From Alcaligenes aquatilis (GTDB lineage Bacteria; Pseudomonadota; Gammaproteobacteria; Burkholderiales; Burkholderiaceae_B), in the NCBI RefSeq assembly GCF_003076515.1, contig NZ_CP022390.1, forward strand, positions 3,108,572 through 3,172,571: a stretch of 64,000 nt of DNA, given 5' to 3'. A program made the translations under genes and the position numbers. The notes below the pieces were generated by a model. The model was not told where the DNA came from and did not search any database. It saw only the letters and a program-made list of their open reading frames with translations. Position 1 is the stretch's first letter; each line of letters begins with the position of its first letter. Of this stretch, positions 1 to 7,221 are shown in pieces.

Positions 1-930
1 ATCTTTCTGCCCCTGCGTTTTTATCAAGGCGATATGAGTGTGCTGGCTGGGCAGGCGGCGCTGGTAGAGGAGATAGACCGCCAGGATTTTGCGGCGGTGT
101 GGGTACGTGACGTGCCTTTGTATGACCCCAGCTTCGGGGATGCGGGGCAAGTGTTCGACCCCTTTACCTATCTGGCTTTTTTGGCTGCTCGCACCAAGCG
201 GGTGGCCTTGGCCACGGGCAGTACGATTTTCTCCTTGCGTCACCCGATCGACCTGGCCAAATCCGCCTTCACCATTGACCAGTTATCGGGCGGACGCCTG
301 GTGTTGGGTATTGCTTCCGGGGACAGGCCCGTGGAGTTTCCCGCCTATGGCGTGGAGCGAGCCGAACGGGCAGAGCGTTTCGCGCAGGCTGTCAGCTACT
401 TCCGTCAGTTAACTCAAGCGGGGCAATTGAATATCGACTCTCCGCTAGGCCGCTTTGATACGGCAGAGCTGCTACCCAAGCCCGTGCATGGTTCCATTCC
501 TTTGATTGTCACCAGTTCCTCGGGACAGTCGCCCGAATGGATTGCAGAACACGCCGATGGTTGGTTGACCTACCCGGAAGCGACTCATACGCCGCTGGGC
601 CCGCAAAAGCTGGCTGCGAAAATTCGGGCCTGGCGCGCTCGGATTCCAGATGGCGGCTTTCGTCCGCATATGACCAACGAGTGGCTGGATTTGGTGGACG
701 ACCCTGATTATCCACGCACCCCTTTGCGCGGTGGCTTTACACTGCGTACCGGGCGCAAGGGGCTGATTACCTTGTTGGAGGAATGGCAGGCAGCGGGTGT
801 GAATCATGCCGCTTTGGGTATTCAGTTTTCGCAGCGACCGGCGGCGGAAATTGTCCAGGAGCTGGCTGAATATGTGCTGCCGCATTTTGCCTCTCACCAG
901 GAGCAGCCAGCCCTTGCAACAGCTTGGTAG
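1..930 (+). CDS. LLM-class flavin-dependent oxidoreductase, 5' partial
   Basis: The reading frame is already open at base 1, so the N-terminus lies upstream; the ATG at 34 is probably internal. The translation has the luciferase-like TIM-barrel signature (TGSTIFSLRHPIDLAKSAF, then DQLSGGRLVLGIASGD), as in FMNH2-dependent monooxygenases. It most resembles the luciferase-type oxidoreductase family known as BA3436 or TIGR03571 (from memory). The substrate cannot be told from sequence. A GNAT gene follows 18 bp downstream on the same strand and is probably co-transcribed. Confidence 0.85.
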   Translation: MFLPLRFYQGDMSVLAGQAALVEEIDRQDFAAVWVRDVPLYDPSFGDAGQVFDPFTYLAFLAARTKRVALATGSTIFSLRHPIDLAKSAFTIDQLSGGRLVLGIASGDRPVEFPAYGVERAERAERFAQAVSYFRQLTQAGQLNIDSPLGRFDTAELLPKPVHGSIPLIVTSSSGQSPEWIAEHADGWLTYPEATHTPLGPQKLAAKIRAWRARIPDGGFRPHMTNEWLDLVDDPDYPRTPLRGGFTLRTGRKGLITLLEEWQAAGVNHAALGIQFSQRPAAEIVQELAEYVLPHFASHQEQPALATAW

Positions 931-948
931 CGACAGGGGAATACAAGC

Positions 949-1449
949 ATGACTAGCAGTGCAGAACAGCCCGGAGCCGATGGTATTCAGATCCGGGATT
1001 TGCAGCCGCAAGACCGGGCTGCCTGGGAGCGGCTGTATCGGCAGTATGCCGAGTTTTACAAAGAACCCATGAACGAAAATATCTTGGCTCGGACCTGGTC
1101 CTGGCTGCTGGATGCGCGGCATCCTTTGCAGGGCAAGGTGGCAACGACGGCGGATGGTGCGTTGCTGGGCCTGGCGCATTACCGTCCTTTCCCGGAGCCT
1201 TTGTTGGGCAAAGAAGCAGGCTTTCTGGATGACTTGTTTGTATCTCCTGAACAGCGAGGCAGCGGACTGGGCCGTCGTTTGATTGAGGCCGTCGCCCAAG
1301 CCGGTAAGGAGCAAGGCTGGCCGTTTCTGCGCTGGATCACGGCGGCTGACAATGCCCAGGCGCGGAGGCTGTACGATGGTCTGGCTCAGGCAACAGCGTG
1401 GGTGACGTATGACTTGAATCTGGAGAAGGCTGGCGATACACAGAACTGA
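949..1449 (+). CDS. GNAT family N-acetyltransferase
   Basis: A 166-residue single-domain acetyltransferase. The acetyl-CoA binding region is visible as FLDDLFVSPEQRGSGLGRRL (about residues 87-106), with the R/Q-x-x-G-x-G/A pyrophosphate loop, followed by the C-terminal N-A-x-x-x-Y segment (DNAQARRLYDGL). The ATG at 949 has an AGGGGAA ribosome site about 8 nt upstream. It sits close behind the flavin oxidoreductase, so the two probably form an operon. Substrate unknown; the family acetylates amines in small molecules or proteins. Confidence 0.85.
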   Translation: MTSSAEQPGADGIQIRDLQPQDRAAWERLYRQYAEFYKEPMNENILARTWSWLLDARHPLQGKVATTADGALLGLAHYRPFPEPLLGKEAGFLDDLFVSPEQRGSGLGRRLIEAVAQAGKEQGWPFLRWITAADNAQARRLYDGLAQATAWVTYDLNLEKAGDTQN

Positions 1450-1507
1450 GAGTGTCTGTTCTGCTCGATGGTGAGCGTGATGGTTTGTCGCGCAAGTCTT
1501 TTGCGGG

Positions 1508-1627
1508 CTATTTCGCTAGAAGAAACCCGACGACTTGCAGACTTAATGTCCGTAATCCCAGCCCTAAGAACACATAAGGACTGGGATTACGGACATGGGT
1601 ACGCTTGATTGCCTTATTGTCCGCCAT
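1508..1627 (-). CDS. Possible 39-residue small protein
   Basis: An ORF on the minus strand, read from the ATG at 1627, begins MADNKAIKRTHVRNPSPYVF and ends GFLLAK. AGGAG lies 6 nt upstream of the ATG, which is a good ribosome site. The N-half is basic and the C-half hydrophobic. The ORF is spanned by the 16-bp inverted repeat at 1546-1596, so the arms encode VRNPS and LGLRTL. It matches no family I recognise. It may be a genuine small gene or chance coding across a structured intergenic region. Confidence 0.3.
   Translation of the reverse strand: MADNKAIKRTHVRNPSPYVFLGLGLRTLSLQVVGFLLAK
1546..1596. repeat. Perfect 16-bp inverted repeat
   Basis: The arms ATGTCCGTAATCCCAG (1546-1561) and CTGGGATTACGGACAT (1581-1596) are perfectly complementary around a 19-nt spacer. 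There is no T-tract after either arm, so it does not look like a terminator. It lies between two convergent genes and within a candidate small ORF. Confidence 0.85.
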
Positions 1628-1677
1628 AGCTCGCTCCTGGAATTATTTATGAAAAGTGAAGACGGGTGATCCAAATG

Positions 1678-1710
1678 AAGGGAAGACTTATCGAAAGCCT
1701 TCCCTTTTTT
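1678..1710 (+). terminator. Rho-independent terminator (plus strand)
   Basis: The arms AAGGGAAG (1678-1685) and CTTCCCTT (1699-1706) are followed by a run of six T ending at 1710. It would stop plus-strand transcripts from the oxidoreductase/GNAT unit before they run into the convergent efflux gene. Confidence 0.65.
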
Positions 1711-1714
1711 ATCT

Positions 1715-2914
1715 TCAAACTTCGCGTTTGACTCTTGCCTCCAGCAGCATCAAAGCCAGTAAAACCACACTGCTCATTCCTAGTCCAAAGACCACCAGCG
1801 GCCAAACCGTATCCCCATTTAGCAGGGTCACTGCCAACGTACCGATCACGCTAACGATCAGGCTTTCCACGCAAAAGTAGATCGCCACGGCGGAACCGGC
1901 CACGTCGTTGAATTGAGCCAAGGCGCCATTGGCGGTGACGGATACGGTCATCACAATGCCAATGGCGGCCAGCCACATGGGCAGGATAAAGCTGGCAAAG
2001 GAGGGATCCAGCCAGCGTTGTCCGGCTGCCAGTAGCAGGACGGCAAGGGCGATCAAGCCCATGCCGCGTTTCAGGCTCCCGGCTGTGCCCCAGCGAGCAA
2101 CAAAGGTTTTGGACAGGCGGGTGGTGGCAATCATCACCAGGGCAACACTGGCAAAGGCCAGGCTAAAGCCCATTTCCGAATAGCCCGCTTGTCCGATCAA
2201 GACTCGTGGCGCGGTCGAGAAGTAGACAAAAAATGTTCCCATCCCGGTAGAGAAGCCCAGGGTGTAGACCCAAAAGGCCGGGCTTTTGAGTACGGCCAGT
2301 GCGGACTGTTGTGAATGTATTGGTTTGGCAGGTCGCGTTTCTGGCCATTTGAGCAGTGCATGGATCCAGGCCAGCAGTCCTATGCCAGCCAAACTCAGGA
2401 AGATGGCCTGCCACCCACCCGCACGGGCAATCAAAGCACCGGCAATCGGCCCCAAGGCGGGGACAAAAGCCAGGATGGAGCTGAACAGGCTATAGATCAC
2501 TACTCCTTCAGGGCGATCGGCATAGACATCGCGCACTGTGGCAAACAAGGCCACAAGGGTGGCCGAAGCCCCCAGTGCTTGCAGCACCCGAAAACCCACA
2601 AAAGCCCAGGCGGAGCTGGACAGGGCGGCGGCTGTTGAAGCCAGCACGAACAGGGCGGCCCCTGTCAGCAAAACAGGCCGTCGGCCTATGCGATCCGACA
2701 GGGGGCCAAAGATCAGTTGCCCGGTACCCAATAGCAGCATGTACAGGCTAAGGGTCAGCTGGATAACGGCTGGGGTCGTGCCTAGAAGCGCTGGCATGGC
2801 CGGGACGACAGGCAGGTAAATATCCATCCCCAGGGAGGCGAGGATGTCGAAGGGCGCCATCAGCAGCAAGGCGGCTGGCAGCGTAAAAGCCCAGGAAGAG
2901 CGTGAGGAAGACAT
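1715..2914 (-). CDS. CmlA/FloR-type phenicol efflux MFS transporter
   Basis: A 12-helix drug:H+ antiporter of the inner membrane, about 399 residues. The N-terminal segment PFDILASLGMDIYLPVVPAM and the motifs GPLSDRIGRRPVLL (motif A) and LVALFATVRDVYADR closely match the CmlA/FloR branch of the Bcr/CflA family as I remember it; that branch exports chloramphenicol and florfenicol. I chose the ATG at 2914 (MSSSRSSWAF), which aligns with the CmlA start, over an in-frame TTG at 2965. Its ribosome site is weak (GAGTGG about 13 nt upstream), which fits regulated initiation. A nine-codon leader ORF and hairpin lie just upstream. Drug specificity is inferred. Confidence 0.85.
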   Translation of the reverse strand: MSSSRSSWAFTLPAALLLMAPFDILASLGMDIYLPVVPAMPALLGTTPAVIQLTLSLYMLLLGTGQLIFGPLSDRIGRRPVLLTGAALFVLASTAAALSSSAWAFVGFRVLQALGASATLVALFATVRDVYADRPEGVVIYSLFSSILAFVPALGPIAGALIARAGGWQAIFLSLAGIGLLAWIHALLKWPETRPAKPIHSQQSALAVLKSPAFWVYTLGFSTGMGTFFVYFSTAPRVLIGQAGYSEMGFSLAFASVALVMIATTRLSKTFVARWGTAGSLKRGMGLIALAVLLLAAGQRWLDPSFASFILPMWLAAIGIVMTVSVTANGALAQFNDVAGSAVAIYFCVESLIVSVIGTLAVTLLNGDTVWPLVVFGLGMSSVVLLALMLLEARVKREV

Positions 2915-2989
2915 AACAAAATTACCACTCGAAAAAGAAATCGGGCGGCGTCTGTTTGTTATCAATCAGCGGGATTGGAAGTACAGAAC

Positions 2990-3018
2990 GCCGCAACAAG
3001 ACAAGAGCTTGTTGCGGC
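2990..3018 (-). promoter_or_regulatory. Attenuator hairpin of the efflux gene
   Basis: The perfect 11-bp arms GCCGCAACAAG (2990-3000) and CTTGTTGCGGC (3008-3018) enclose a 7-nt loop. On the minus strand the hairpin starts one base after the leader-peptide stop codon. A third copy of CTTGTTGCGGC lies at 3142-3152 (plus strand), a few bases after the predicted transcript start, and could pair with the 2990-3000 arm instead. This is the layout of a translational attenuator. Confidence 0.75.
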
Positions 3019-3048
3019 TTATTCAGTTGCTGACTTAGTGCTCGTCAT
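3019..3048 (-). CDS. Nine-residue leader peptide MTSTKSATE
   Basis: This minus-strand ORF reads ATG to TAA and encodes MTSTKSATE. AGGAG lies 8 nt upstream of its ATG, a far better ribosome site than that of the pump. It resembles the nine-residue leader of cmlA (MSTSKNADK, from memory): same length, M/K/A at positions 1, 5 and 7, and Ser/Thr at 2-4. In cmlA, drug-induced ribosome stalling on the leader opens a hairpin that hides the pump's start region. The same role is inferred here. Confidence 0.7.
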   Translation of the reverse strand: MTSTKSATE

Positions 3049-3160
3049 GTAGACGGCTCCTCACTTAAATAATTTGCTGGGGGGTGTTGGCGAAATGCGG
3101 TACGTGTACCGGTCAGCGCAATCCCCAAGAGGGTATATGGCCTTGTTGCGGCAGTTGCCC

Positions 3161-3190
3161 ATTATAGGGGGAGGTTTTTATGGCTTTGAA
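3161..3190 (-). promoter_or_regulatory. Predicted promoter of leader/efflux transcript
   Basis: On the minus strand a perfect TATAAT (plus 3161-3166) is preceded, at an 18-bp spacer, by TTCAAA (plus 3185-3190), a 4/6 match to TTGACA. The start of transcription would fall near 3154, giving a leader of about 240 nt before the pump ATG. Confidence 0.5.
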
Positions 3191-3223
3191 GCTTCAACCC
3201 AGTATGGCTGTTGCGTTTGTGTC

Positions 3224-3664
3224 CTATCCGGTTTTGGCAAGACGCACTGCCTCGCTGGAGTTGCCGGTCTTGTTCTTCTTCACCCGGATGGCGGCAGCTT
3301 TCAGCAAGCGCTGGAATGTCGGGCATTGCGTATGGTTGGCGGCGGGGCAGTGGGCAGCGTGGCGCAAGCCTTCGCTCATGGCTTTCAGGCGCTTGATGGT
3401 GGCATCCAGTTGATCGGCCTTGGACAGCAGCAATTGCCTGTCTACCTGCGGAGCCCCATCGGGAGGCAGCATGGCCCGTATTTCTTCCAGCGATAAACCA
3501 CCCGCTTGCCCCAGGGCAATCAAGGCCAGTTGATCCAGCACTTGTGGTGTAAAACGGCGTCGTTCACCGGGGGCGCTGACTGCGCTGATCAGGCCCTCCT
3601 TCTCGTAATAACGCACGGTGGAGGAGGGCAAGCCGGTATGTTTGGCGACTTCTGAAATATCCAT
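3224..3664 (-). CDS. MerR family transcriptional regulator
   Basis: A 146-residue regulator with the N-terminal winged helix (ISEVAKHTGLPSSTVRYYEK, residues 3-22), a coiled-coil dimer helix, and a short C-terminal effector tail carrying two cysteines (C106 and C114, within HCPAANHTQCPTF). MerR proteins untwist promoters with over-long spacers. Such a promoter, with exactly 19 bp between -35 and -10 and a dyad in the spacer, lies immediately upstream, pointing at the divergent DUF2938 gene. The two cysteines could bind a metal or sense a thiol-reactive compound; the inducer is unknown. Confidence 0.9.
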   Translation of the reverse strand: MDISEVAKHTGLPSSTVRYYEKEGLISAVSAPGERRRFTPQVLDQLALIALGQAGGLSLEEIRAMLPPDGAPQVDRQLLLSKADQLDATIKRLKAMSEGLRHAAHCPAANHTQCPTFQRLLKAAAIRVKKNKTGNSSEAVRLAKTG

Positions 3665-3674
3665 CGTGTACCTA

Positions 3675-3705
3675 TTGACTTGAAGTTGACTTCAACTTCT
3701 ATGAT
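3675..3705 (+). promoter_or_regulatory. MerR-type promoter with 19-bp spacer
   Basis: TTGACT (3675-3680) and TATGAT (3700-3705) are separated by exactly 19 bp, the hallmark of MerR-activated promoters. The spacer region contains the dyad TTGAAGT-TG-ACTTCAA. It faces the DUF2938 gene and starts 10 bp from the merR start, so the regulator probably controls both. Confidence 0.75.
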
Positions 3706-3744
3706 CACTCAAAACAAGGTGCTTATCAACGGAAAGGATTGCCA

Positions 3745-4236
3745 ATGTTATCGATCAATGAGTGGGTGCAGGTGATGCTGATTGGGGTCGGAGCCACTAT
3801 TTTCATGGACATTTGGGGCTTGATTCAAAAGGCGATGGGCGTTGCTACGCTGAACTACGCCATGGTGGGCCGCTGGGCCGGACATTTGCTGCGTGGCCAG
3901 ATTACGCACAGCCATATCGGCAAGGCTGAACCGATTGCGGGGGAGTCTGCCCTGGGCTGGTTCATTCACTATGCCGTGGGCATTGTTTTCGCCTTTTTGC
4001 TGGTCGCGGTCTATGGCACCGCATGGCTGCAAGATCCCCGCTGGCTGCCCGCCGTCATGGTGGGCACGGTGACGGTCGTGATGCCCTTTTTTGTGATGCA
4101 GCCTGCCATGGGTGCCGGAGTGGCTGCATCGCGTACCCCTACGCCTTGGATCAATCGTTTGCGCAGCGTGCTGACACACGCAATTTTTGGTCTGGGCATG
4201 TACTTTGCGGCCTTGCTGACCAAGCACGTGGCCTAA
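3745..4236 (+). CDS. DUF2938 family membrane protein
   Basis: A 163-residue protein with about four hydrophobic helices, opening with a MLIGVGATIFMDIWGLIQ segment and ending with a GLGMYFAALLTKH helix; this is the DUF2938 pattern. The ATG at 3745 has GGAAAGGA about 7 nt upstream and is preferred to the in-frame TTG at 3739. It is driven by the MerR-type promoter at 3675-3705. The function of the family is not established; the context suggests a membrane response to whatever the MerR protein senses. Confidence 0.8.
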   Translation: MLSINEWVQVMLIGVGATIFMDIWGLIQKAMGVATLNYAMVGRWAGHLLRGQITHSHIGKAEPIAGESALGWFIHYAVGIVFAFLLVAVYGTAWLQDPRWLPAVMVGTVTVVMPFFVMQPAMGAGVAASRTPTPWINRLRSVLTHAIFGLGMYFAALLTKHVA

Positions 4237-4264
4237 GGCAATGTAATTTGTTGGGACATCTGTC

Positions 4265-4375
4265 ATGAGTAGCCTGAAAACCACTGGAACCATCCCGTCT
4301 GGCGTCTATCTGCTTGCCCTGAGCCTGTTTGCCATGGGCAGTGCCGAGTTTCTGATGGGTGGCATCCTGGGCTGA
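4265..4375 (+). pseudogene. Truncated MFS transporter N-terminus
   Basis: A 36-codon ORF contains SGVYLLALSLFAMGSAEFL, the first transmembrane helix of AraJ/YdhP-type sugar or drug MFS exporters, and stops at GGILG where intact members continue into the first loop. In the +1 frame, the following 115 bp (to the stop near 4473) can encode a plausible C-terminal tail (LTLSIEEAQELFLCVSQSQD) of some other protein. I read this as a deletion remnant. It directly follows the DUF2938 gene. Confidence 0.55.
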
Positions 4376-4492
4376 ATGCTTGCAGTCACGCTTGGGCCTG
4401 ACATTAAGCATCGAAGAAGCCCAGGAGCTGTTCTTGTGTGTGAGTCAGTCCCAGGATGCCGCTTCCAACTGACCGGAGGATGATGGCTGGGA

Positions 4493-5047
4493 TTAGGCCG
4501 GTTGTTTGGGCAAGGCCCGCCATTGCTGGACCGTAATACGGCTGATGTGTTCAGTCCGATAGTCCTGCAAAAACGGGTTGTACTTGTTTTCCTCGGTGTG
4601 ATGATGGCGAAAGCCACACTTGGCTTGCGCAATTTGCGATTGGGTATTGTTGGCAAAGTAGCCGCACCACAGTGCTTTCAGCTTCAGTGTTTCAAAAGCG
4701 TGTCGCATCACTTCGCGCACGGCCTCGGGGATCAAGCCTTGCCCCCAGTAAGGGACGCCAATCCAATAGGCAATTTCGCCTTCTTCTGCACTGATCTCGA
4801 CGTTGCTGTTCTTGCCGATCAGGATGCCAATACAACCGACGGCGCGGCCAATGTCCTTGTGTACGACGGCATACACTTCGGGCATATTGAAAACGGTGCG
4901 GATAATTTCGGCACTTTCCTCAACGCTGGTATGAACCGGCCAACCTGCAATCGGGCCGACTCGTTCATCTTTGGCGTATTCGTACAAATCCTCGGCGTCG
5001 CTGTCCTGCCAGGGGCGTAAAATAAGTCTTTCTGTTTGAAGTTTCAT
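4493..5047 (-). CDS. GNAT acetyltransferase, RimJ/RimL type
   Basis: A 184-residue protein starting MKLQTERLILRPWQDSDAED, the typical opening of the ribosomal-protein-alanine acetyltransferase (RimJ/RimL/SpeG-like) branch. The acetyl-CoA region is IAYWIGVPYWGQGLIPEAVR with the following FETLKLKALWCGYFANNTQS segment. Members of this branch acetylate N-termini, spermidine or antibiotics; the substrate cannot be assigned here. It stands alone on the minus strand, with a divergent AraC regulator 132 bp away. Confidence 0.85.
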   Translation of the reverse strand: MKLQTERLILRPWQDSDAEDLYEYAKDERVGPIAGWPVHTSVEESAEIIRTVFNMPEVYAVVHKDIGRAVGCIGILIGKNSNVEISAEEGEIAYWIGVPYWGQGLIPEAVREVMRHAFETLKLKALWCGYFANNTQSQIAQAKCGFRHHHTEENKYNPFLQDYRTEHISRITVQQWRALPKQPA

Positions 5048-5179
5048 TTTGTTTACTCACGGTCAAGCAGCAAACAGAATAGAAGCTGGCGGGTTTGACG
5101 AACAGAGCGGGACCTTGGCAGTTTCGGTACTTTTAGAAAGTCTTGCCTGTTGTTAGCCAGTCAAGGACAGTTCAGCCCC

Positions 5180-6043
5180 ATGCATCACATTCCACAATTA
5201 TTCAGCGCCCAAGACGGCTGCCTGACGGGCGAGACAACGCTGTCCGAAGGCGTGGGCATGCCTTTGTCTTTTGGTCATGCCTATATGACCTTGATGATCT
5301 GCCTGTCGGGTCGCGCCCTGGTCAGCCTGAACTTCAAGGATCAGGTCGTACGTACCCATGATGTGCTGGTGCTGGCCGAAGATACGATGACCTTGCTGAA
5401 ACGACGCTCGCAAGGCTTCAAGGTGTTTTTCCTGTTGATGCCCAAGAACCTGGCGTCAGAAGTGGCTTATCCGCTGCCCAATTCCCTGTTTGTGTTCCTG
5501 CACGACAATCCCTTGTGTGTGCCCCTGCAAAAGGATCGGGCTTTGCTGGCCGCATGGCTGGTGCAACTGCGCCAGATTGTGCAGGCCCGAGGGCGGTATC
5601 AACACATCATGCTGCGTAATCAGCTGCAGAACTTCTTTCTGCGTATTGCCGAGCAGATTCCGTCCGAATACCAGGGTAGCCAGTCGTTCAGCCGCAAGGA
5701 AATGATCAGTTGGCGTTTCTGGGAGCTGGTAGGCCAGCAATGTCGAAAGCACAGAGAGGTGAAGTTTTATGCGGATGCGCTCAATATCACGCCGTTTTAC
5801 CTCTCCCAACTGAGCAAAGAGTTCTTCAACGACAGCCCCAAGGTCTTGATCGACAGACAGGTGGTTCTGGAGATCAAGGCGCTGCTTTCCTACAGTCAGT
5901 TGGCAATCGGGCAGATTGCCGATCAGTTGAGTTTTGAGGATCCCTCGTATCTATGCCGTTACTTCAAGCGTCACACAGGCTTGTCGTTGACCCGCTATCG
6001 CCAGCATGAGCAGGCCCGTTCCGGTGTGGTGGCAATAGGCTGA
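5180..6043 (+). CDS. AraC family transcriptional regulator
   Basis: A 287-residue regulator. The N-terminal half is a cupin-like sensory domain. The C-terminal about 100 residues carry both AraC helix-turn-helix units: FYADALNITPFYLSQLSKE, and LAIGQIADQLSFEDPSYLCR followed by YFKRHTGLSLTRYR. I chose the ATG at 5180, with AAGGAC about 12 nt upstream; a TTG at 5150 would add ten residues. No obvious target operon is adjacent. A divergent acetyltransferase gene lies on one side and hutC on the other. Confidence 0.85.
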   Translation: MHHIPQLFSAQDGCLTGETTLSEGVGMPLSFGHAYMTLMICLSGRALVSLNFKDQVVRTHDVLVLAEDTMTLLKRRSQGFKVFFLLMPKNLASEVAYPLPNSLFVFLHDNPLCVPLQKDRALLAAWLVQLRQIVQARGRYQHIMLRNQLQNFFLRIAEQIPSEYQGSQSFSRKEMISWRFWELVGQQCRKHREVKFYADALNITPFYLSQLSKEFFNDSPKVLIDRQVVLEIKALLSYSQLAIGQIADQLSFEDPSYLCRYFKRHTGLSLTRYRQHEQARSGVVAIG

Positions 6044-6204
6044 TAGAGGGACGGTGGGGGTTGCAAGTGATCAGCTCAAGGGCGGGTCGTGCCTGGTCAA
6101 TACGATAAGAAAATGGCGATGTTGTATGGCTCAGGAAGGCGAGACGCCTGTCCGCCTGATCGATGCGTTTGGGAGTCAAACTCCAGGCGGAGCAGGTTTA
6201 CAGC

Positions 6205-6936
6205 CTACATTTTGCCGGTGAATTTATAGCGGTCGCCAGGGTGCCACAGTCTTGCGTGAGTCGTGAACTGCTCGCTGGAGAAGGTGCGGCGGTCCATCAC
6301 CAAACAGGGCTGCTGCTCTTTCATGTGTAGGGCTTGTGCGATTCTGGCGGGAGGCACCAGCACTTCAATGCTGTAAAAGCCGGTCGGCAAGGGGGCAACC
6401 CGCAGCAGATACTCGTTAGGCGTGATCTGGCTCCAATCCTGCTCCATGTAATCTGGGGCCATGTGCGCATCCACCAGACGATCTTCATATTGGATGGGCA
6501 AGCCATTTTCTGCATGAACAATAATGGAATGAAACAGGGCTGAGCCCGGTGCAATGCCATACAAGCGCGCTTGAGCCGGGCTGGCCTGCAGCCGCTCTAC
6601 GCTCAGCACCTGACAGCTATGTTGGTGGCCGCGCTCCCGTATGTCCTGCGCGATGCTGCGTATCTCGATCAAGGTGGACTGGAATTTGGGCTGCGCCACA
6701 TAGGTGCCCGAGCCTTTGATGCGGACCAGCAACTTGTCGGTGGTCAGTTCACGTAGAGCGCGGTTGACCGTCATGCGTGACACACCAAACTGCTCGCATA
6801 AAGCCAGTTCGGTGGGAATCAGATCGCCTTCGCGCCATTGGCCGGATTGGATTTTTTCCAGCACAAAATTTTTGATTTGCAGGTAGGCGGGTAACGCCGA
6901 TTCGGAGGGCGTATTGCTCGTCTGGGGGGCATCCAT
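6205..6936 (-). CDS. hutC: Histidine utilisation repressor HutC
   Basis: A 243-residue GntR-family repressor: N-terminal winged helix (IPTELALCEQFGVSRMTVNR, about residues 41-60) and C-terminal UTRA ligand-binding domain. In other proteobacteria HutC is released from DNA by urocanate. It is transcribed divergently from hutU, and the shared 285-bp region contains an inverted pair of TATAG motifs that resembles the site upstream of hutD. This supports control of both hut transcripts and of itself. Confidence 0.93.
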   Translation of the reverse strand: MDAPQTSNTPSESALPAYLQIKNFVLEKIQSGQWREGDLIPTELALCEQFGVSRMTVNRALRELTTDKLLVRIKGSGTYVAQPKFQSTLIEIRSIAQDIRERGHQHSCQVLSVERLQASPAQARLYGIAPGSALFHSIIVHAENGLPIQYEDRLVDAHMAPDYMEQDWSQITPNEYLLRVAPLPTGFYSIEVLVPPARIAQALHMKEQQPCLVMDRRTFSSEQFTTHARLWHPGDRYKFTGKM

Positions 6937-7066
6937 TCTTATGCTTTCCTGTAGGACGTGTCCACACTCAAAAGGGCCTCGCGCAGACCAGACTTAAGGT
7001 CGTGAACTGGGCAGTGAGTGAAGCCATGCTCACGGTCATGAGCTTATGCAAGACTCTGCTTGGTAT

Positions 7067-7099
7067 ATGTATAGACAACTTGAAAAAATGACTATACAT
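7067..7099. promoter_or_regulatory. Candidate HutC operator, hutC-hutU region
   Basis: ATGTATAG (7067-7074) and CTATACAT (7092-7099) form an 8-bp inverted repeat. The left half extends to TGTATAGACAA, and GTATAGACAAAG-like sequence recurs upstream of hutD at about 14941-14950. Known HutC sites in pseudomonads are TGTATA-based palindromes, so HutC binding is likely. Confidence 0.6.
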
Positions 7100-7221
7100 T
7101 GACGTGAGCTTACAAGAAAACCGTTGTTTTGTCGGCGCCTGGGCCTGCCATCAGTGTGTGGAGCAGCCTGCCAGATAGAACCAGCGCGTATCCAGAGACA
7201 CCTCAGACGGAGGACATTACC

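Noticed and set aside
3074..3496. 140-residue plus-strand ORF covering the efflux promoter and part of merR
   Set aside because: Mostly antisense to merR and its promoter region; no recognisable domain.
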